Origin: Candidatus Hydrogenedentota bacterium
GTDB taxonomy: Bacteria; Hydrogenedentota; Hydrogenedentia; Hydrogenedentales; JAEUWI01
DNA length: 64,000 nucleotides
NCBI GenBank assembly: GCA_019637335.1
Contig: JAHBVV010000008.1
Location: forward strand, 149,876-213,875
Reading direction: 5' to 3'
The notes beneath the pieces are model-generated. The model worked only from the letters and a program-made list of their open reading frames with translations, had not been told where the DNA came from and did no database searches. Position numbers and translations under genes: made by a program. Of the stretch, positions 17,173-26,008 are shown piece by piece. The first letter of the stretch is position 1, and each line of letters starts with the position of its first letter.

Positions 17173-18483
17173 ATGGACCGACACAAGACCCCCGCCCGCG
17201 CCGCGCGCGGCATCACCCGCCGTACGCTGCCCGCGCTTGCCCTGATCGCCACCATCGCGCTCGGAGCGGGCGCTTCCGACTGGACCCAGTTCCGCGGCCC
17301 CGGACAGGATGGCATTGCGAACGCCACCGGCCTCCCCGCCACCTGGGACGACACGGCCAACATCGCCTGGAAGACGCCGCTCCCCGGACCGGGCGGATCC
17401 AGCCCAATCGTCGTGGGCGATCGTGTGTTTCTCACGTCTTATTCGGGCTATGCCGAATCCATCGAGAATCCGGGCAATATGGAGGATCTTATGCGCCACG
17501 TGGTCTGCCTGGACCGCGCCACAGGCAAAGTGATCTGGCAGAAGGATTTCAAGGCGAAGATGCCCGAATCGGCCTATGTTGGCGGCAACAACACCCGCCA
17601 CGGCTACGCCAGCAGCACCCCAACCAGCGACGGCGAATCCCTTTTCGTCTTCTTCGGCAAGTCGGGGGTGTTCAGCTTCGATCTGGACGGCAACGAGCGC
17701 TGGACCGCGGACGTGGGCGAAGGCACGGATGGCTGGGGCTCCGCCACGTCGCCCGTGCTGCACAACAACCTCCTGATCGTGAACGCGGGGGTGGAGAGCG
17801 GCGCGCTTATCGCACTGGACAAGGCCACCGGCCAGGCTGTCTGGCGCGCGGGCGACGTCAGCCGCACCTGGGCCACTCCGGTCCTCGTCGAGGCCGGCGG
17901 ACGCACCGAGGCGGTCCTGAACCTTCCCGGAAAAGTCGCCGCGTACGACGCCGAAACCGGCAAAGCGCTTTGGCATTGTGAGGGAATTCCCGACAGCTAC
18001 GTTTGCCCCTCCGTCATTGCGCACGATGGCGTTGTGTACGCCATTGGCGGGCGCCGCAGCCAGGTAATGGCGGTGCGCGCGGGCGGCAGCGGCGACGTGA
18101 CGGGTTCGCACATTCTCTGGCGCACGGAAAAGGGCAACAACGTCACTTCGGCGGTACTCGTGGACAATCATCTCTACTGGTTCCACGAATCCCGCGGCGT
18201 GGCTTACTGCGCGAATGCCGCCACGGGCGAGATCGTGTACGAAGAAAACCTCGAGCCGAGGCCCGGGCTGATTTACGCCTCCATTACGGTGGCGGACGGC
18301 AAGCTTTACGCCACCTCGCAGGACAACGGAACCTACGTGGTCGCGGCGAAGCCGGAATTCGAGCAAATCGCCGTGAACACCTTCGCCAGCGACTCTTCGC
18401 GCGTCAACGCGTCGATCGCGGTGGATCGGGGACAGCTCCTGCTGCGGACCGACCGGGCAATCTACTGCATCGGCAACAAATAA
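17173..18483 (+). CDS. Exported PQQ-like (BamB-type) beta-propeller protein
   Basis: 436 residues; ATG 6 bases after GAGGTG. The N-terminal export signal has a twin-Arg-like ITRRTLPALALIATIALGAGA. Then come repeated blades with the tryptophan-docking pattern: DWTQFRGPGQDGIANATGLP.., VVCLDRATGKVIWQKDF, LIALDKATGQAVWRAGD, VAAYDAETGKALWHCEG, AYCANAATGEIVYEENL. The opening WTQFRGPGQDG is highly characteristic of planctomycete-type PQQ propellers. These are non-enzymatic or of unknown activity; no quinoprotein Cys-Cys/Ca site is evident. It shares a bidirectional terminator with the convergent sulfatase. Confidence 0.85.
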   Translation: MDRHKTPARAARGITRRTLPALALIATIALGAGASDWTQFRGPGQDGIANATGLPATWDDTANIAWKTPLPGPGGSSPIVVGDRVFLTSYSGYAESIENPGNMEDLMRHVVCLDRATGKVIWQKDFKAKMPESAYVGGNNTRHGYASSTPTSDGESLFVFFGKSGVFSFDLDGNERWTADVGEGTDGWGSATSPVLHNNLLIVNAGVESGALIALDKATGQAVWRAGDVSRTWATPVLVEAGGRTEAVLNLPGKVAAYDAETGKALWHCEGIPDSYVCPSVIAHDGVVYAIGGRRSQVMAVRAGGSGDVTGSHILWRTEKGNNVTSAVLVDNHLYWFHESRGVAYCANAATGEIVYEENLEPRPGLIYASITVADGKLYATSQDNGTYVVAAKPEFEQIAVNTFASDSSRVNASIAVDRGQLLLRTDRAIYCIGNK

Positions 18484-18505
18484 CCCCTGCACGCAAAAGC
18501 ATCAG

Positions 18506-18543
18506 CGCGGGCGGACCGGATTCTCTCCAGTCCGCCCGCGTTT
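18506..18543. terminator. Bidirectional terminator between propeller and sulfatase genes
   Basis: An 11-bp perfect stem, CGCGGGCGGAC (18506-18516) and GTCCGCCCGCG (18530-18540), with TTTC following on the plus strand, sits between two convergent genes; the minus-strand T-run is poor. Confidence 0.75.
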
Positions 18544-18544
18544 C

Positions 18545-19951
18545 TCATAACCCGAAATCCGCGTCGCTCGCGGGAAACCAGCGCGCCAAATCCGCCTTCA
18601 CCGACGCCAATTCATCCCGGCCCGCCAGGTTCGTCCACTCCAGCGGATCCGCATCGTGATCGTAGAGCTCCTCGCTGCCGTCGGCATACCGGATATAACG
18701 CCACCGCGCGGATCGCGCCGAATGGTTGCCTCGGCCATAGGTCGTCACCGCCGGGCGTTCCCACGCCGCCGCGGGATCCTCAAGGAGCGGTCGCAGGCTC
18801 CGCCCGTCGAGCCCGTCCCGCGCCGGCAGCCCGCACAAGTCGGTCAGGGTCGGGTAAATGTCGATAAGCCCCACCGGCGTCGCGCAGCGCTGTCCCGCCG
18901 GTATGCCCGACCCCGCGAAAATCATCCCGTTCTTCGTGGCCTCTTCCCACAGCGCGAACTTGCGCCAGTGCAATTTCTCGCCCAGGTGCCAGCCATGGTC
19001 CGACCACAGCACCACCAACGTGTCGTCCCGGTGCGGGCTCGCGTCCAGCGCGTCCAGCACATGCCCCACCTGCGCATCGGCAAAGCTGATGCTCGCCAGA
19101 TACCCCTGCACCGCCCGGCGCCACTGATCGTGTTCCACCACCCGCTTGTGATCCGAGTCCGTCCGCGCCATCGCCCGCCCCGCCGCCGGCACGTCGTCCA
19201 GATCGTCCGCCCGCGTCTCCGGCAGCGTCACCTCGTCCAGCGGATACATATCAAAGTACTTTTTCGGCGCGTACCACGGCAGGTGCGGGCGAAATATCCC
19301 GCACGCCAGGAAAAACGGCTGTTCCCGCGGCTTCGACAGCTCCGCCGACACCCAAGCCGCGACCTGGCCGTCCCCCATGGCCGAATCGTCTACGTCCAGC
19401 GGCCCCCAGTCAAAGTGGCGGCTCGCCGCGCCCCCGCCCTGCCAGGGGATCGAAGGCGGATTCGGGTCATCCGGTTTGCAGGTGTCCTGCGACGGCCAGT
19501 ATGCCTGCCACGACGCGGGATGCTGGAAGGGACCATGGTAGATCTTGCCCGCGCCCCGCGCCGAATACCCGTTCGCCATGAAATGCTGCGAAAGCGTGGC
19601 CGCCTCCGACAACACCGGGCTCTTCCGCCAGTCCTGATCGTTCATATAGACGCCCGAACGCGACGGTATGATGCCCGTCATCAGCGCCGCGCGCGACGCA
19701 TTGCAGAGCGGCGCGGGGCAATACGTGTGCGTGAACGCCGTGCCCCGCGCGGCAAGCCGGTCCAGGTTCGGCGTCTTCACGTCCGGGTGGCCGCCCTGGT
19801 AGCCCGTCCAGTCGTTCAGATCATCCATGGAAATGAACAGCACATTCCGCGGACGGCCCGCGCCGCCCGAAGCCGCCCCGCCGCCCAACACCAACGCGCC
19901 CGCCGCCGCTGACATCAGAAACGCCCGCCGTGATTGCCCTGGATTGCTCAT
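18545..19951 (-). CDS. Secreted sulfatase (type I, iduronate-2-sulfatase-like)
   Basis: 468 residues; ATG with GAGGAG upstream. The N-terminus is a twin-arginine signal (SRRAFLMSAAAGALVLGG). The alkaline-phosphatase-fold signatures follow: metal ligands in NVLFISMDDLNDW, the active-site motif C-N-A-S-R at Cys83 (the Cys is matured to formylglycine by a sulfatase-maturing enzyme), TGIIPSRSGVY, and distal ligands in LWSDHGWHLGEKLHW. The C-terminus ends with a typical WRYIRYADGSEELYDHDADPLEWTNLA strand block. The substrate is a sulfated sugar, with iduronate-2-sulfatase-like family resemblance, not proven. With the alpha-mannosidase, esterase and GDSL genes nearby it fits degradation of sulfated polysaccharide. 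Confidence 0.92.
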   Translation of the reverse strand: MSNPGQSRRAFLMSAAAGALVLGGGAASGGAGRPRNVLFISMDDLNDWTGYQGGHPDVKTPNLDRLAARGTAFTHTYCPAPLCNASRAALMTGIIPSRSGVYMNDQDWRKSPVLSEAATLSQHFMANGYSARGAGKIYHGPFQHPASWQAYWPSQDTCKPDDPNPPSIPWQGGGAASRHFDWGPLDVDDSAMGDGQVAAWVSAELSKPREQPFFLACGIFRPHLPWYAPKKYFDMYPLDEVTLPETRADDLDDVPAAGRAMARTDSDHKRVVEHDQWRRAVQGYLASISFADAQVGHVLDALDASPHRDDTLVVLWSDHGWHLGEKLHWRKFALWEEATKNGMIFAGSGIPAGQRCATPVGLIDIYPTLTDLCGLPARDGLDGRSLRPLLEDPAAAWERPAVTTYGRGNHSARSARWRYIRYADGSEELYDHDADPLEWTNLAGRDELASVKADLARWFPASDADFGL

Positions 19952-20000
19952 ATCGTTCTCCTCGCCCGCTTACATTGCTGAAACGCAGTCATTCCGCGGC

Positions 20001-20028
20001 AAATGTAGGATAGCCGTCCCGGCTGTCC
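20001..20028 (+). repeat. 28-bp dispersed repeat (TAGGATAGCCGTCCCGGCT type)
   Basis: The same 28 bases occur inverted at 60283-60310 with one mismatch. It lies in the 206-bp divergent gap between the sulfatase and the nucleoside hydrolase and contains an internal AGCCGTCCCGGCT partial palindrome. Confidence 0.6.
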
Positions 20029-20157
20029 ACGGCGCCGAAAGGCGCGACTTCGCCATCCTACCACAACCCATCCGCGCGTTGATCCCGCCCCGTTCCGCGC
20101 TATACGCTGTATGCCATCATGAACTCCGTCCAAGCGACAACCACAAGAGGAAGTACC

Positions 20158-21168
20158 ATGCTCCACTTCGCACTCTGCGGACTCCTGGCCCTCGGCGCCA
20201 TCGACAACAAACCCGAGCCCAAGCCCCCCGTCAAGCTCATCTACGACACCGACATGGGCAACGATGTCGACGACGCCCTCGCCCTCGGCGTCATCCACGC
20301 CCTGCAGGATCGCGGCGAATGCGAGCTCCTCGCGGTTACAGTCACCAAGGACGAGCCGATGTCCGCACCCTTCATAGACGCCGTCAACACCTTCTACGGC
20401 CGCCCCGATATTCCGATTGGTGTTGTGAAGGACGGCCCCACGCGCCAGCCCAGCAAGTTTACGCCCATCGCGAAGTATGAGGAAAACGGCGCCCTCAAAT
20501 ACCCCCACGACCTCGCCAGCGGCGACGACGCGCCCGACGCCACCATGCTGCTGCGCCGCATCCTCGCCGCCCAGCCCGACGGCTCCGCCGTCATCGTCCA
20601 GGTCGGCTTCTCCACCAACCTCTCCCGACTCCTCCAGAGCGAAGGCGACGACTACTCCCCCCTCGACGGCAAAGAGCTCGCCGCGCGCAAGGTCAGGTTC
20701 ATCTCCGTCATGGCCGGCGCCTTCAAACCCTTCAACGGCCAGCCCCACCCCGAATACAACGTCGTCAAAGACATCCCCGCCGCCCAGCATCTTACGAAGG
20801 AATGGCCCACGCCGATTATCTACAGCGGATTCGAGATCGGCATCGAGACCGCCCTCTACCAGGACAGCCTCAAGTTCGACTACAACTACCGCAAAGATCA
20901 CATTCTCGACGTCGCATACCACCACTACCACGATCAGTACCGCGACCAGCCCTCCTGGGACCTCACCAGCGTCCTGTACGCCGTCCGACCCGACCGCGGC
21001 TACTTCGATCTCTCCGTGAAGGGCCACGTCCACTACGACGACGAAGGCTACACGTTCTTCCGCGAGCACCCCGAAGGCAAACACCAGTACCTCATTGCGA
21101 GCCCCGGCCAGGCCGAGCGCGTCAAAGAGGGCCTCGCCAACCTCGCCAGCCAGCCACCCGCCAAGTGA
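20158..21168 (+). CDS. Exported inosine-uridine-type nucleoside hydrolase
   Basis: 336 residues from the ATG at 20158, which has GAGGAAG upstream; a more distal ATG at 20119 lacks an RBS. A short hydrophobic leader (LHFALCGLLALGAI) precedes the defining motif DTDMGNDVDDALAL near residue 27, the calcium-binding aspartate cluster of the IUNH superfamily. Other family features are VTVTKDEPMSAPFIDAVNTFYGR, VQVGFSTNLSRLL and DLTSVLYAVRP with the distal Asp ligand. Members cleave the N-glycosidic bond of ribonucleosides or act on other ribosides; this secreted branch in planctomycete-like genomes is uncharacterised. It ends at a terminator, after which a MITE-like element begins. Confidence 0.88.
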   Translation: MLHFALCGLLALGAIDNKPEPKPPVKLIYDTDMGNDVDDALALGVIHALQDRGECELLAVTVTKDEPMSAPFIDAVNTFYGRPDIPIGVVKDGPTRQPSKFTPIAKYEENGALKYPHDLASGDDAPDATMLLRRILAAQPDGSAVIVQVGFSTNLSRLLQSEGDDYSPLDGKELAARKVRFISVMAGAFKPFNGQPHPEYNVVKDIPAAQHLTKEWPTPIIYSGFEIGIETALYQDSLKFDYNYRKDHILDVAYHHYHDQYRDQPSWDLTSVLYAVRPDRGYFDLSVKGHVHYDDEGYTFFREHPEGKHQYLIASPGQAERVKEGLANLASQPPAK

Positions 21169-21180
21169 ACAACCCCGCGC

Positions 21181-21218
21181 CCCCGGGCCGCGCGAACAGC
21201 CGCCGGTCCGGGGGTTTT
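21181..21218 (+). terminator. Intrinsic terminator after nucleoside hydrolase
   Basis: Stem CCCCGGGCC / GGTCCGGGG with one G-T pair, a ~14-base loop, then TTTT, starting 12 bases past the stop codon. Confidence 0.7.
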
Positions 21219-21226
21219 GATTTTCG

Positions 21227-21554
21227 GTAACTATTTAGCGGAATGAAGCTGGCTTGATTCCTCGACGATACAATCCGCGCCTCAACGGAAGTGGGGACGA
21301 ATGGGAGCGCGGGCGGCCCGCCCGCAACGCGCCGGAGGCGCGAGTCTGTTAAACAGCGGTAGTCCGGGTCCGATTGTCTCGCCGATCAAGTGTGCCGATA
21401 TTGCAAACACGCCATGCACCTCCGGTGCATTGCAGGCGGGGACGCCCTCCTGCGGCGCGTCTTCGACCTGCGCTCCCAGCCTTGCGCGCTCTCGTCGTAG
21501 GATCGCGGCATGACAAGAATGGGCTGGCGCTACTTCAAACGGCTAAGGTGTTAC
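21227..21554 (+). mobile_element. MITE-like element, family A, copy 3 (328 bp)
   Basis: Left end GTAACTATTTAGCGGAATG; right end in reverse complement GTAACACCTTAGCCGTTTG. Collinear with the copy at 14774 (same GGGAGCGCGGGCGGCCCGCC arm, GCACCTCCGGTGC hairpin and TTGCGCGCTCT block) but with ~22 extra bases inside the right arm after GGGGACGCC. Flanks GATTTTCG and GGATTTCG agree at 6 of 8 bases, a possible decayed target duplication. No coding capacity. Confidence 0.75.
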
Positions 21555-21610
21555 GGATTTCGAGGCGCCGGCCCGGCGGGATGTCCAGCGTGCTGGAGGA
21601 GATGGTGGGG

Positions 21611-24600
21611 TTAGCGGAAATAGACTTTCAGCGTCTTGATTTCGAAGGGGGCGATGTTGAATTCGGCGGTGTCATCGCGGGTTTTGAGGGGGGTGTCTTC
21701 TTCTTCCATGAGGTTGCAGGAGACGGCCTTTTTCACCGGGCGGCCGAAGCTGATTTCGACGGGGCCGCGGGTGTTTCCGGCTTCGTAGAGGCGGATGATG
21801 ACGGCGTTGTCGGCTTCGGCTTTTTTCACGGCTTCGACGAGGACCTTCGGGTTACTGACCTGGCAGAAGGCAATCGCGGGGGCCGCGCCGCCGGTTTCCG
21901 CGCCGGGCGCGGCGGTCAGGGGCGCGTTGAGCGCGTAGGCTTCGCGCACGACGCTCTCGACCGCGAAGGGTCTGTGGTGGGGGAGGAGCGCGTAGGTGAA
22001 TTCGTGGGCGCCGATATCCGCCTGCTCGTCGGGGCAGCGGGGGGAGCGCAGGAGGGTCAGGGAGAGCATGCCGTCGAGGGTGTCGTAGCCGTACTTGCAG
22101 TCGTTCAACAGCGCGACGCCGTAGTCGCCCTCGGAGAGGTCGACCCACTTGTGGGCGCAGGCCTCGAAGCGGGCGCGGTCCCAGGAGGTGTTCTCGTGCA
22201 AGTTGCGGAGGACGTGGCCGAACTGGATCTCGGCGCGGATGTGCGGCGCGTGGATGTCGAGCGGGAAGCCGGCCTTGAGGAGCGTACGCTCTTCCCGCCA
22301 GTCCACGCGTGTTTTGAAATCGATGCGGCGGGTGTGCGCGTAGACGTGCATGTCCTGAACGAGTCGGGAGCGACGCCCGATCTTCCAGGCGGAGCGGATG
22401 GCGAGGAAGAGCGGGCCATCGGCCAGCAGCTCGCGGGATTCGAGGTTTTCCACCGTCTGGACGTGGTCGCGGTAGTAGCGGTCGATGTCCCAGGCGTCCC
22501 AGAAGAGGGGCATGTCCTCGGCGGTGTAGAACTGGTTCAGCGCGGCGCCGGGCTGGACGATATCGCGGTTCGCTTCCTTGTCGACGAGTTGCTTGATGCG
22601 CCCGGCCTTGTCGAAGGCGATGGTGTAGTGCGGCGTTTCGAGGCCCTTGCCGGAATAGCGGAAGGGCGACGTTACTTCGGGCTCCCGGTCGCGCAGGGCG
22701 ATGGGCGCGACGCTCAGGCTGCCGGCGCGAACGCGCACGGCGAGGCCCTTGGGCGTTTTCTGGCAGGGGAGCGCGCGCCCCTCGCCGTCGCAGGCGGAGG
22801 TGGCGTCCGGATCGGGGATGAGCGCCAGGTCTTCGCGGTTCCAGGAGAGCGGGTTCGCGACGATCCAGGCGCGTCCTTCGGCATCGGGGATGAGCTGGCC
22901 GGCCAGGGCGGCCAGTGCGTCGCTTTTGAGGGCCGTGAGCTTCTCTTCCAGCCGCGCGTATTCCGCCTCCGCCACCTCGTAGACGCGCCGGATGCTGGAG
23001 CCGGGGATGATGTCGTGGAACTGGTTGGTGAGGAGGACGCGCCAGTAGGATTCCAGCGTGGCGGCGGGATAGGGCGCGCCGAAGGGCATGGCCATGCTTG
23101 CGTAGAGCTCCACTTCGCGCAGGAGGAATTCCAGCTTCCGGTTGTAGCGCTTGGTGCGCGCCTGCGCCGTGTAGGTTCCCCGGTGGTACTCCAGGTACAG
23201 CTCGCCGGACCACACCGGGCGTCGGGCCGGGGCCTCGCGAAGTTCGCGGAGGAATTCCGACACGTTGACCCATTCGGTTCGGACGCAGCCCTCGAGATCG
23301 GCCATGCGCGCGGCGTACTCGCACATTTCGCGGGTCGGTCCGCCGCCGCCGTCGCCCCAGCCGACCGAGCTCAGCGTGGCGTCCTGGACTTCCTTATGTT
23401 GTACGCGATTCCAGACGTGTTGGGAGGCCTCCGGCAGCACCGGCGCGTTGTAGCCCATGAATTCGCCCATGGTGTTGATGTAGTGCGTGAAGATTTGCGT
23501 GCCGTCGATGCCCTCCCACAGGAAGGTGTCGTAGGGGAAGCGGTTGGTGTCGCCCCAGTTGATCTTGCTGGTGACGAAGTTCTGGATGCCGCTCTTCCGG
23601 AGGATCTGGGGCAGGGCGGCGCTGTAGCCGAAGACATCCGGCAGCCACAGCGTGTCGCCGGTATAGCCGAAGAGCTCGCGCGTCTTCTTGCGGCCCTCCA
23701 GGAACTGCCGCACGAGGGATTCGCCCGAGGGGACATTGCAGTCCGCCTCCACCCACATGCCGCCGTTGGGCTCCCAGCGGCCTTCCTTGACCCGCTTCTG
23801 GATTTTCGGGAGGAGGGCCGGGTAGTGCGTTTCGATGACGTCGTAGAGCCAGGGCTGCGACTGCTGGAAGCGGAAGCCGGGGTACTGGTCCATCAGGTTC
23901 AGCACCGTCGAGAAGGATTTCGCGGCCTTGCGGATCGATTCGCGGACGGGCCAGAGCCAGCCGATATCGATATGGCAGTGGCCGGCGATGCCGACGCGCG
24001 GGGCGGTGGGGCCATTTTTCAGGGCCAGCGCGGGCGCGAGGGCCTTGCGCGCCGCCGCGGCCGCCGCCTCCAGCTCCGCTTCGTCCGCCCATTGCATGGG
24101 CACGAGGTTCAGCGCGTTGTTGAGCGCCGACAGGATCTTCGCGCGGCGCAGGCTGTTCTCGTCGAGCATGCGTGCGGTCCGGTAGAGGACGTCCGCATCG
24201 AAAAAGAGCCCCGCCACGGCCTCGCGCTCGCAGACCAGCGCGCTGCATTCGAGCGGGAGCGGCGGCTCCACGCCCGGATCGCGTTCCGTGAACTGGTGCG
24301 TGTACATACGCGGCTCCGCGTAGGCGTCGAAGCCGGGAATCGGGTGGCCCGTGTAGGCCTCCACGTGGAGCAGGTGCGTTTCGCCGCCCCGCGCGGGAGC
24401 GTGAAGCAAGACCTCCTCGTGGGCGTGGTTCATGCCGGCAAAGGGCGCGCCGTCGACCCAGAGGAGCTTGTCGGTGTGGCTGCGGTGGCGGTAGAACACG
24501 CGCCGCCCGCGCGCCTCTCGGGGAATCTCGATTTGCGCGCGGAACCACGTTGTGTTCCAGTGGGCCCCGAAGGTCGAGCCCACCGGCGCGGGCGCCCAGC

Positions 24601-24739
24601 CGCTCCCCTCCGGCGGCGTGCGCAGGTGTTCGTCCGTCTCCCACTCTTCCAGCGGGACCTCCGCGAGCACGGCGTAGCGCCAGGCCCGCAGTTTTTCGAT
24701 GCGGCGGCCGAGTTTCTCGATTATCTTCGGGGGTAGCAT
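21611..24739 (-). CDS. GH38 alpha-mannosidase
   Basis: 1042 residues from the ATG at 24739, with AAGGA 5 bases upstream; the open frame beyond it has no start signal. Domain order: an N-terminal beta-sandwich-type extension (~1-240, FGAHWNTTWFRAQIEIP); the GH38 catalytic barrel with zinc ligands in GHCHIDIGWLWPVRES near residue 257 and the nucleophile Asp in GGMWVEADCNVPSGESL near residue 333; the alpha-mannosidase middle helical bundle (LLTNQFHDIIPGSSIRRVY); and C-terminal beta domains (ALLNDCKYGYDTLDGMLSLTLLRSP). Such cytosolic enzymes remove alpha-linked mannose from oligosaccharides. No signal peptide is seen. Length and motifs are complete for the family. Confidence 0.93.
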   Translation of the reverse strand: MLPPKIIEKLGRRIEKLRAWRYAVLAEVPLEEWETDEHLRTPPEGSGWAPAPVGSTFGAHWNTTWFRAQIEIPREARGRRVFYRHRSHTDKLLWVDGAPFAGMNHAHEEVLLHAPARGGETHLLHVEAYTGHPIPGFDAYAEPRMYTHQFTERDPGVEPPLPLECSALVCEREAVAGLFFDADVLYRTARMLDENSLRRAKILSALNNALNLVPMQWADEAELEAAAAAARKALAPALALKNGPTAPRVGIAGHCHIDIGWLWPVRESIRKAAKSFSTVLNLMDQYPGFRFQQSQPWLYDVIETHYPALLPKIQKRVKEGRWEPNGGMWVEADCNVPSGESLVRQFLEGRKKTRELFGYTGDTLWLPDVFGYSAALPQILRKSGIQNFVTSKINWGDTNRFPYDTFLWEGIDGTQIFTHYINTMGEFMGYNAPVLPEASQHVWNRVQHKEVQDATLSSVGWGDGGGGPTREMCEYAARMADLEGCVRTEWVNVSEFLRELREAPARRPVWSGELYLEYHRGTYTAQARTKRYNRKLEFLLREVELYASMAMPFGAPYPAATLESYWRVLLTNQFHDIIPGSSIRRVYEVAEAEYARLEEKLTALKSDALAALAGQLIPDAEGRAWIVANPLSWNREDLALIPDPDATSACDGEGRALPCQKTPKGLAVRVRAGSLSVAPIALRDREPEVTSPFRYSGKGLETPHYTIAFDKAGRIKQLVDKEANRDIVQPGAALNQFYTAEDMPLFWDAWDIDRYYRDHVQTVENLESRELLADGPLFLAIRSAWKIGRRSRLVQDMHVYAHTRRIDFKTRVDWREERTLLKAGFPLDIHAPHIRAEIQFGHVLRNLHENTSWDRARFEACAHKWVDLSEGDYGVALLNDCKYGYDTLDGMLSLTLLRSPRCPDEQADIGAHEFTYALLPHHRPFAVESVVREAYALNAPLTAAPGAETGGAAPAIAFCQVSNPKVLVEAVKKAEADNAVIIRLYEAGNTRGPVEISFGRPVKKAVSCNLMEEEDTPLKTRDDTAEFNIAPFEIKTLKVYFR

Positions 24740-24820
24740 GGGAATCCTTCGCGGTGTTCGGGCGGGCAGAGCCGAGCCGCCCTTGATGGCGGGGATTCTA
24801 CCACAGCCCCGCGTCGGGCG

Positions 24821-25028
24821 GGAGGAGAGGCCCGACCGGAATCGCTGGACGCCATTGCGGCCACCTACCCCGGTCCCCTGCCCGTGGACCCGTTCAGCGG
24901 CGGGCCGCTCCAATACCGGCTCGAGCGACGGCTTCGTGTTGTACAGCGTGGACCGCGACGGGGTCGATGATGGCGGGACCGCCGGCAGCCGCAGCGAGGG
25001 GGATTTGGTCTGGACCGCCACGCGGTAG
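24821..25028 (+). pseudogene. Frameshifted C-terminal remnant of a DPFSG..LYSVGxDGVDDGG-type protein
   Basis: One frame reads LDAIAATYPGPLPVDPFSGG then PLQYR. A shift of one base near 24910 is needed to continue as DGFVLYSVDRDGVDDGG, then GDLVWTATR and a stop at 25026. The combined order PVDPFSGxPLxYR..GFVLYSVxxDGVDDGG..GDLVW is a C-terminal block I recognise from large hypothetical proteins of planctomycete-like bacteria. No upstream part of such a gene is present, so this looks like a decayed fragment in the gap between the alpha-mannosidase and the acetyltransferase. Confidence 0.5.
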
Positions 25029-25072
25029 CCGCCGCCCCTGAAAGCCTCTCGTTCGGGTATGCATCGGGGTGG

Positions 25073-25093
25073 GGTTGATATACTCCATCAACC
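25073..25093. promoter_or_regulatory. Perfect 7-bp inverted repeat upstream of GNAT gene
   Basis: GGTTGAT-N7-ATCAACC with outer partial pairing GGGGT/ACCCC, ending 30 bases before the GTG start. It could be an operator or an mRNA hairpin; no further support. Confidence 0.35.
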
Positions 25094-25123
25094 GCCACCC
25101 CAACCCGACAAGGAATCACCCCG

Positions 25124-25651
25124 GTGGAAATCGAAACCCCACGGCTCCGGCTGCGCCCCTGGCGTCCGGAAGACAAGCGTGCTCTCCTGCGCCACGCGGA
25201 CAACCCCAACGTCGCGCGCAATCTCACGGACATCTTCCCCTCGCCCTACACCGAGGCCGACGCCGGTCGCTGGCTCGACGCCCGCGCGAACGACGAAGGT
25301 CCCTGCCGGCTGTTCGCTATCGTGATCGACGGCGAGGCCGCCGGCGGGATCGGCATTCACGGGCGTGAGGATGTCCACGCAAAGACTGCGGAGATTGGGT
25401 ACTGGCTGGGCGAGGTCCATTGGGGTCAAGGCTACATGACCGAAGCGTTGCGGGCTCTCTTGCCCTACGCCTTCGCCACTTTCGATCTCCACCGTCTCGA
25501 AGCCTATCATTTCGGCTGGAACCCCGCTTCGGGGCGCGTGCTGGAAAAGGTCGGCTTCCGCCTGGAAGGCTGCCTCCGCGAACGCATCTGCAAGAACGGC
25601 GTCTATACCGACAGCCTCATGTACGGGCTGCTCCGGGGTGAGTTTCTGTAA
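25124..25651 (+). CDS. GNAT N-acetyltransferase (RimJ/RimL-like)
   Basis: 175 residues from a GTG with AAGGA at 9 bases. RimJ/RimL-type opening (IETPRLRLRPWRPEDKRALLRHADNPNVARNL), central IGYWLGEVHWGQGYMTEALRALLPYAF containing the acetyl-CoA pyrophosphate loop (Q/R-G-x-G/A equivalent WGQGYMT), and NPASGRVLEKVGFRLEGCLRE near the end. These enzymes acetylate protein N-termini, amino acids, antibiotics or polyamines; the substrate is not predictable. It is a single-gene unit flanked by repeats downstream. Confidence 0.9.
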   Translation: MEIETPRLRLRPWRPEDKRALLRHADNPNVARNLTDIFPSPYTEADAGRWLDARANDEGPCRLFAIVIDGEAAGGIGIHGREDVHAKTAEIGYWLGEVHWGQGYMTEALRALLPYAFATFDLHRLEAYHFGWNPASGRVLEKVGFRLEGCLRERICKNGVYTDSLMYGLLRGEFL

Positions 25652-25743
25652 TTGCGTTCGATGATTACCGTGCCGCGCGCCTCATTCTACTCCAGGAGTG
25701 GCAGGAGTCCACTTGAAAAGCGACAGCCGTCATCCCCACGGAA

Positions 25744-25946
25744 GGGGCTGTCGGTTTAACTGGTGCGGATGCCTCAAAACCTACAATTTTGTACTAACGC
25801 CCTACAGCGTCATTCCCGCGAACGCGGGAATCCAGCGGAATTCGGAGGTTTGTACGATCGCGTTGCTGGATCCCCGCGTTCGCGGGGATGACGGATCTTT
25901 TCATTCCTTCCATAGTGTAGGGTGCGTTAAGTAAACCGACAGCCCC
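25744..25946 (+). mobile_element. MITE-like element, family B, copy 1 (203 bp)
   Basis: Left end GGGGCTGTCGGTTTAAC; right end in reverse complement GGGGCTGTCGGTTTACTTAAC, i.e. 15-bp terminal inverted repeats. Flanked by GGAA on both sides (4-bp duplication). Inside are two palindromes facing each other: CATTCCCGCG-AAC-GCGGGAAT and CCCCGCG-TTCG-CGGGG, the second followed by GATGACGG. Removing the element restores a GTCATCCCCAC-GGAA-GTGGGAATT palindrome, so it sits in a palindrome loop. No coding capacity. Confidence 0.8.
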
Positions 25947-26008
25947 GGAAGTGGGAATTCGGCGAACGAGCAACGCGACCCTTACAAATCCTCTGGATTC
26001 CCGCTTTC

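Noticed and set aside
24740..25021. Extended N-terminus for the alpha-mannosidase
   Set aside because: The extension has no RBS, is Arg/Pro/Ser-rich and covers the relic of another gene on the opposite strand; the ATG at 24739 has AAGGA and begins a normal family N-terminus.
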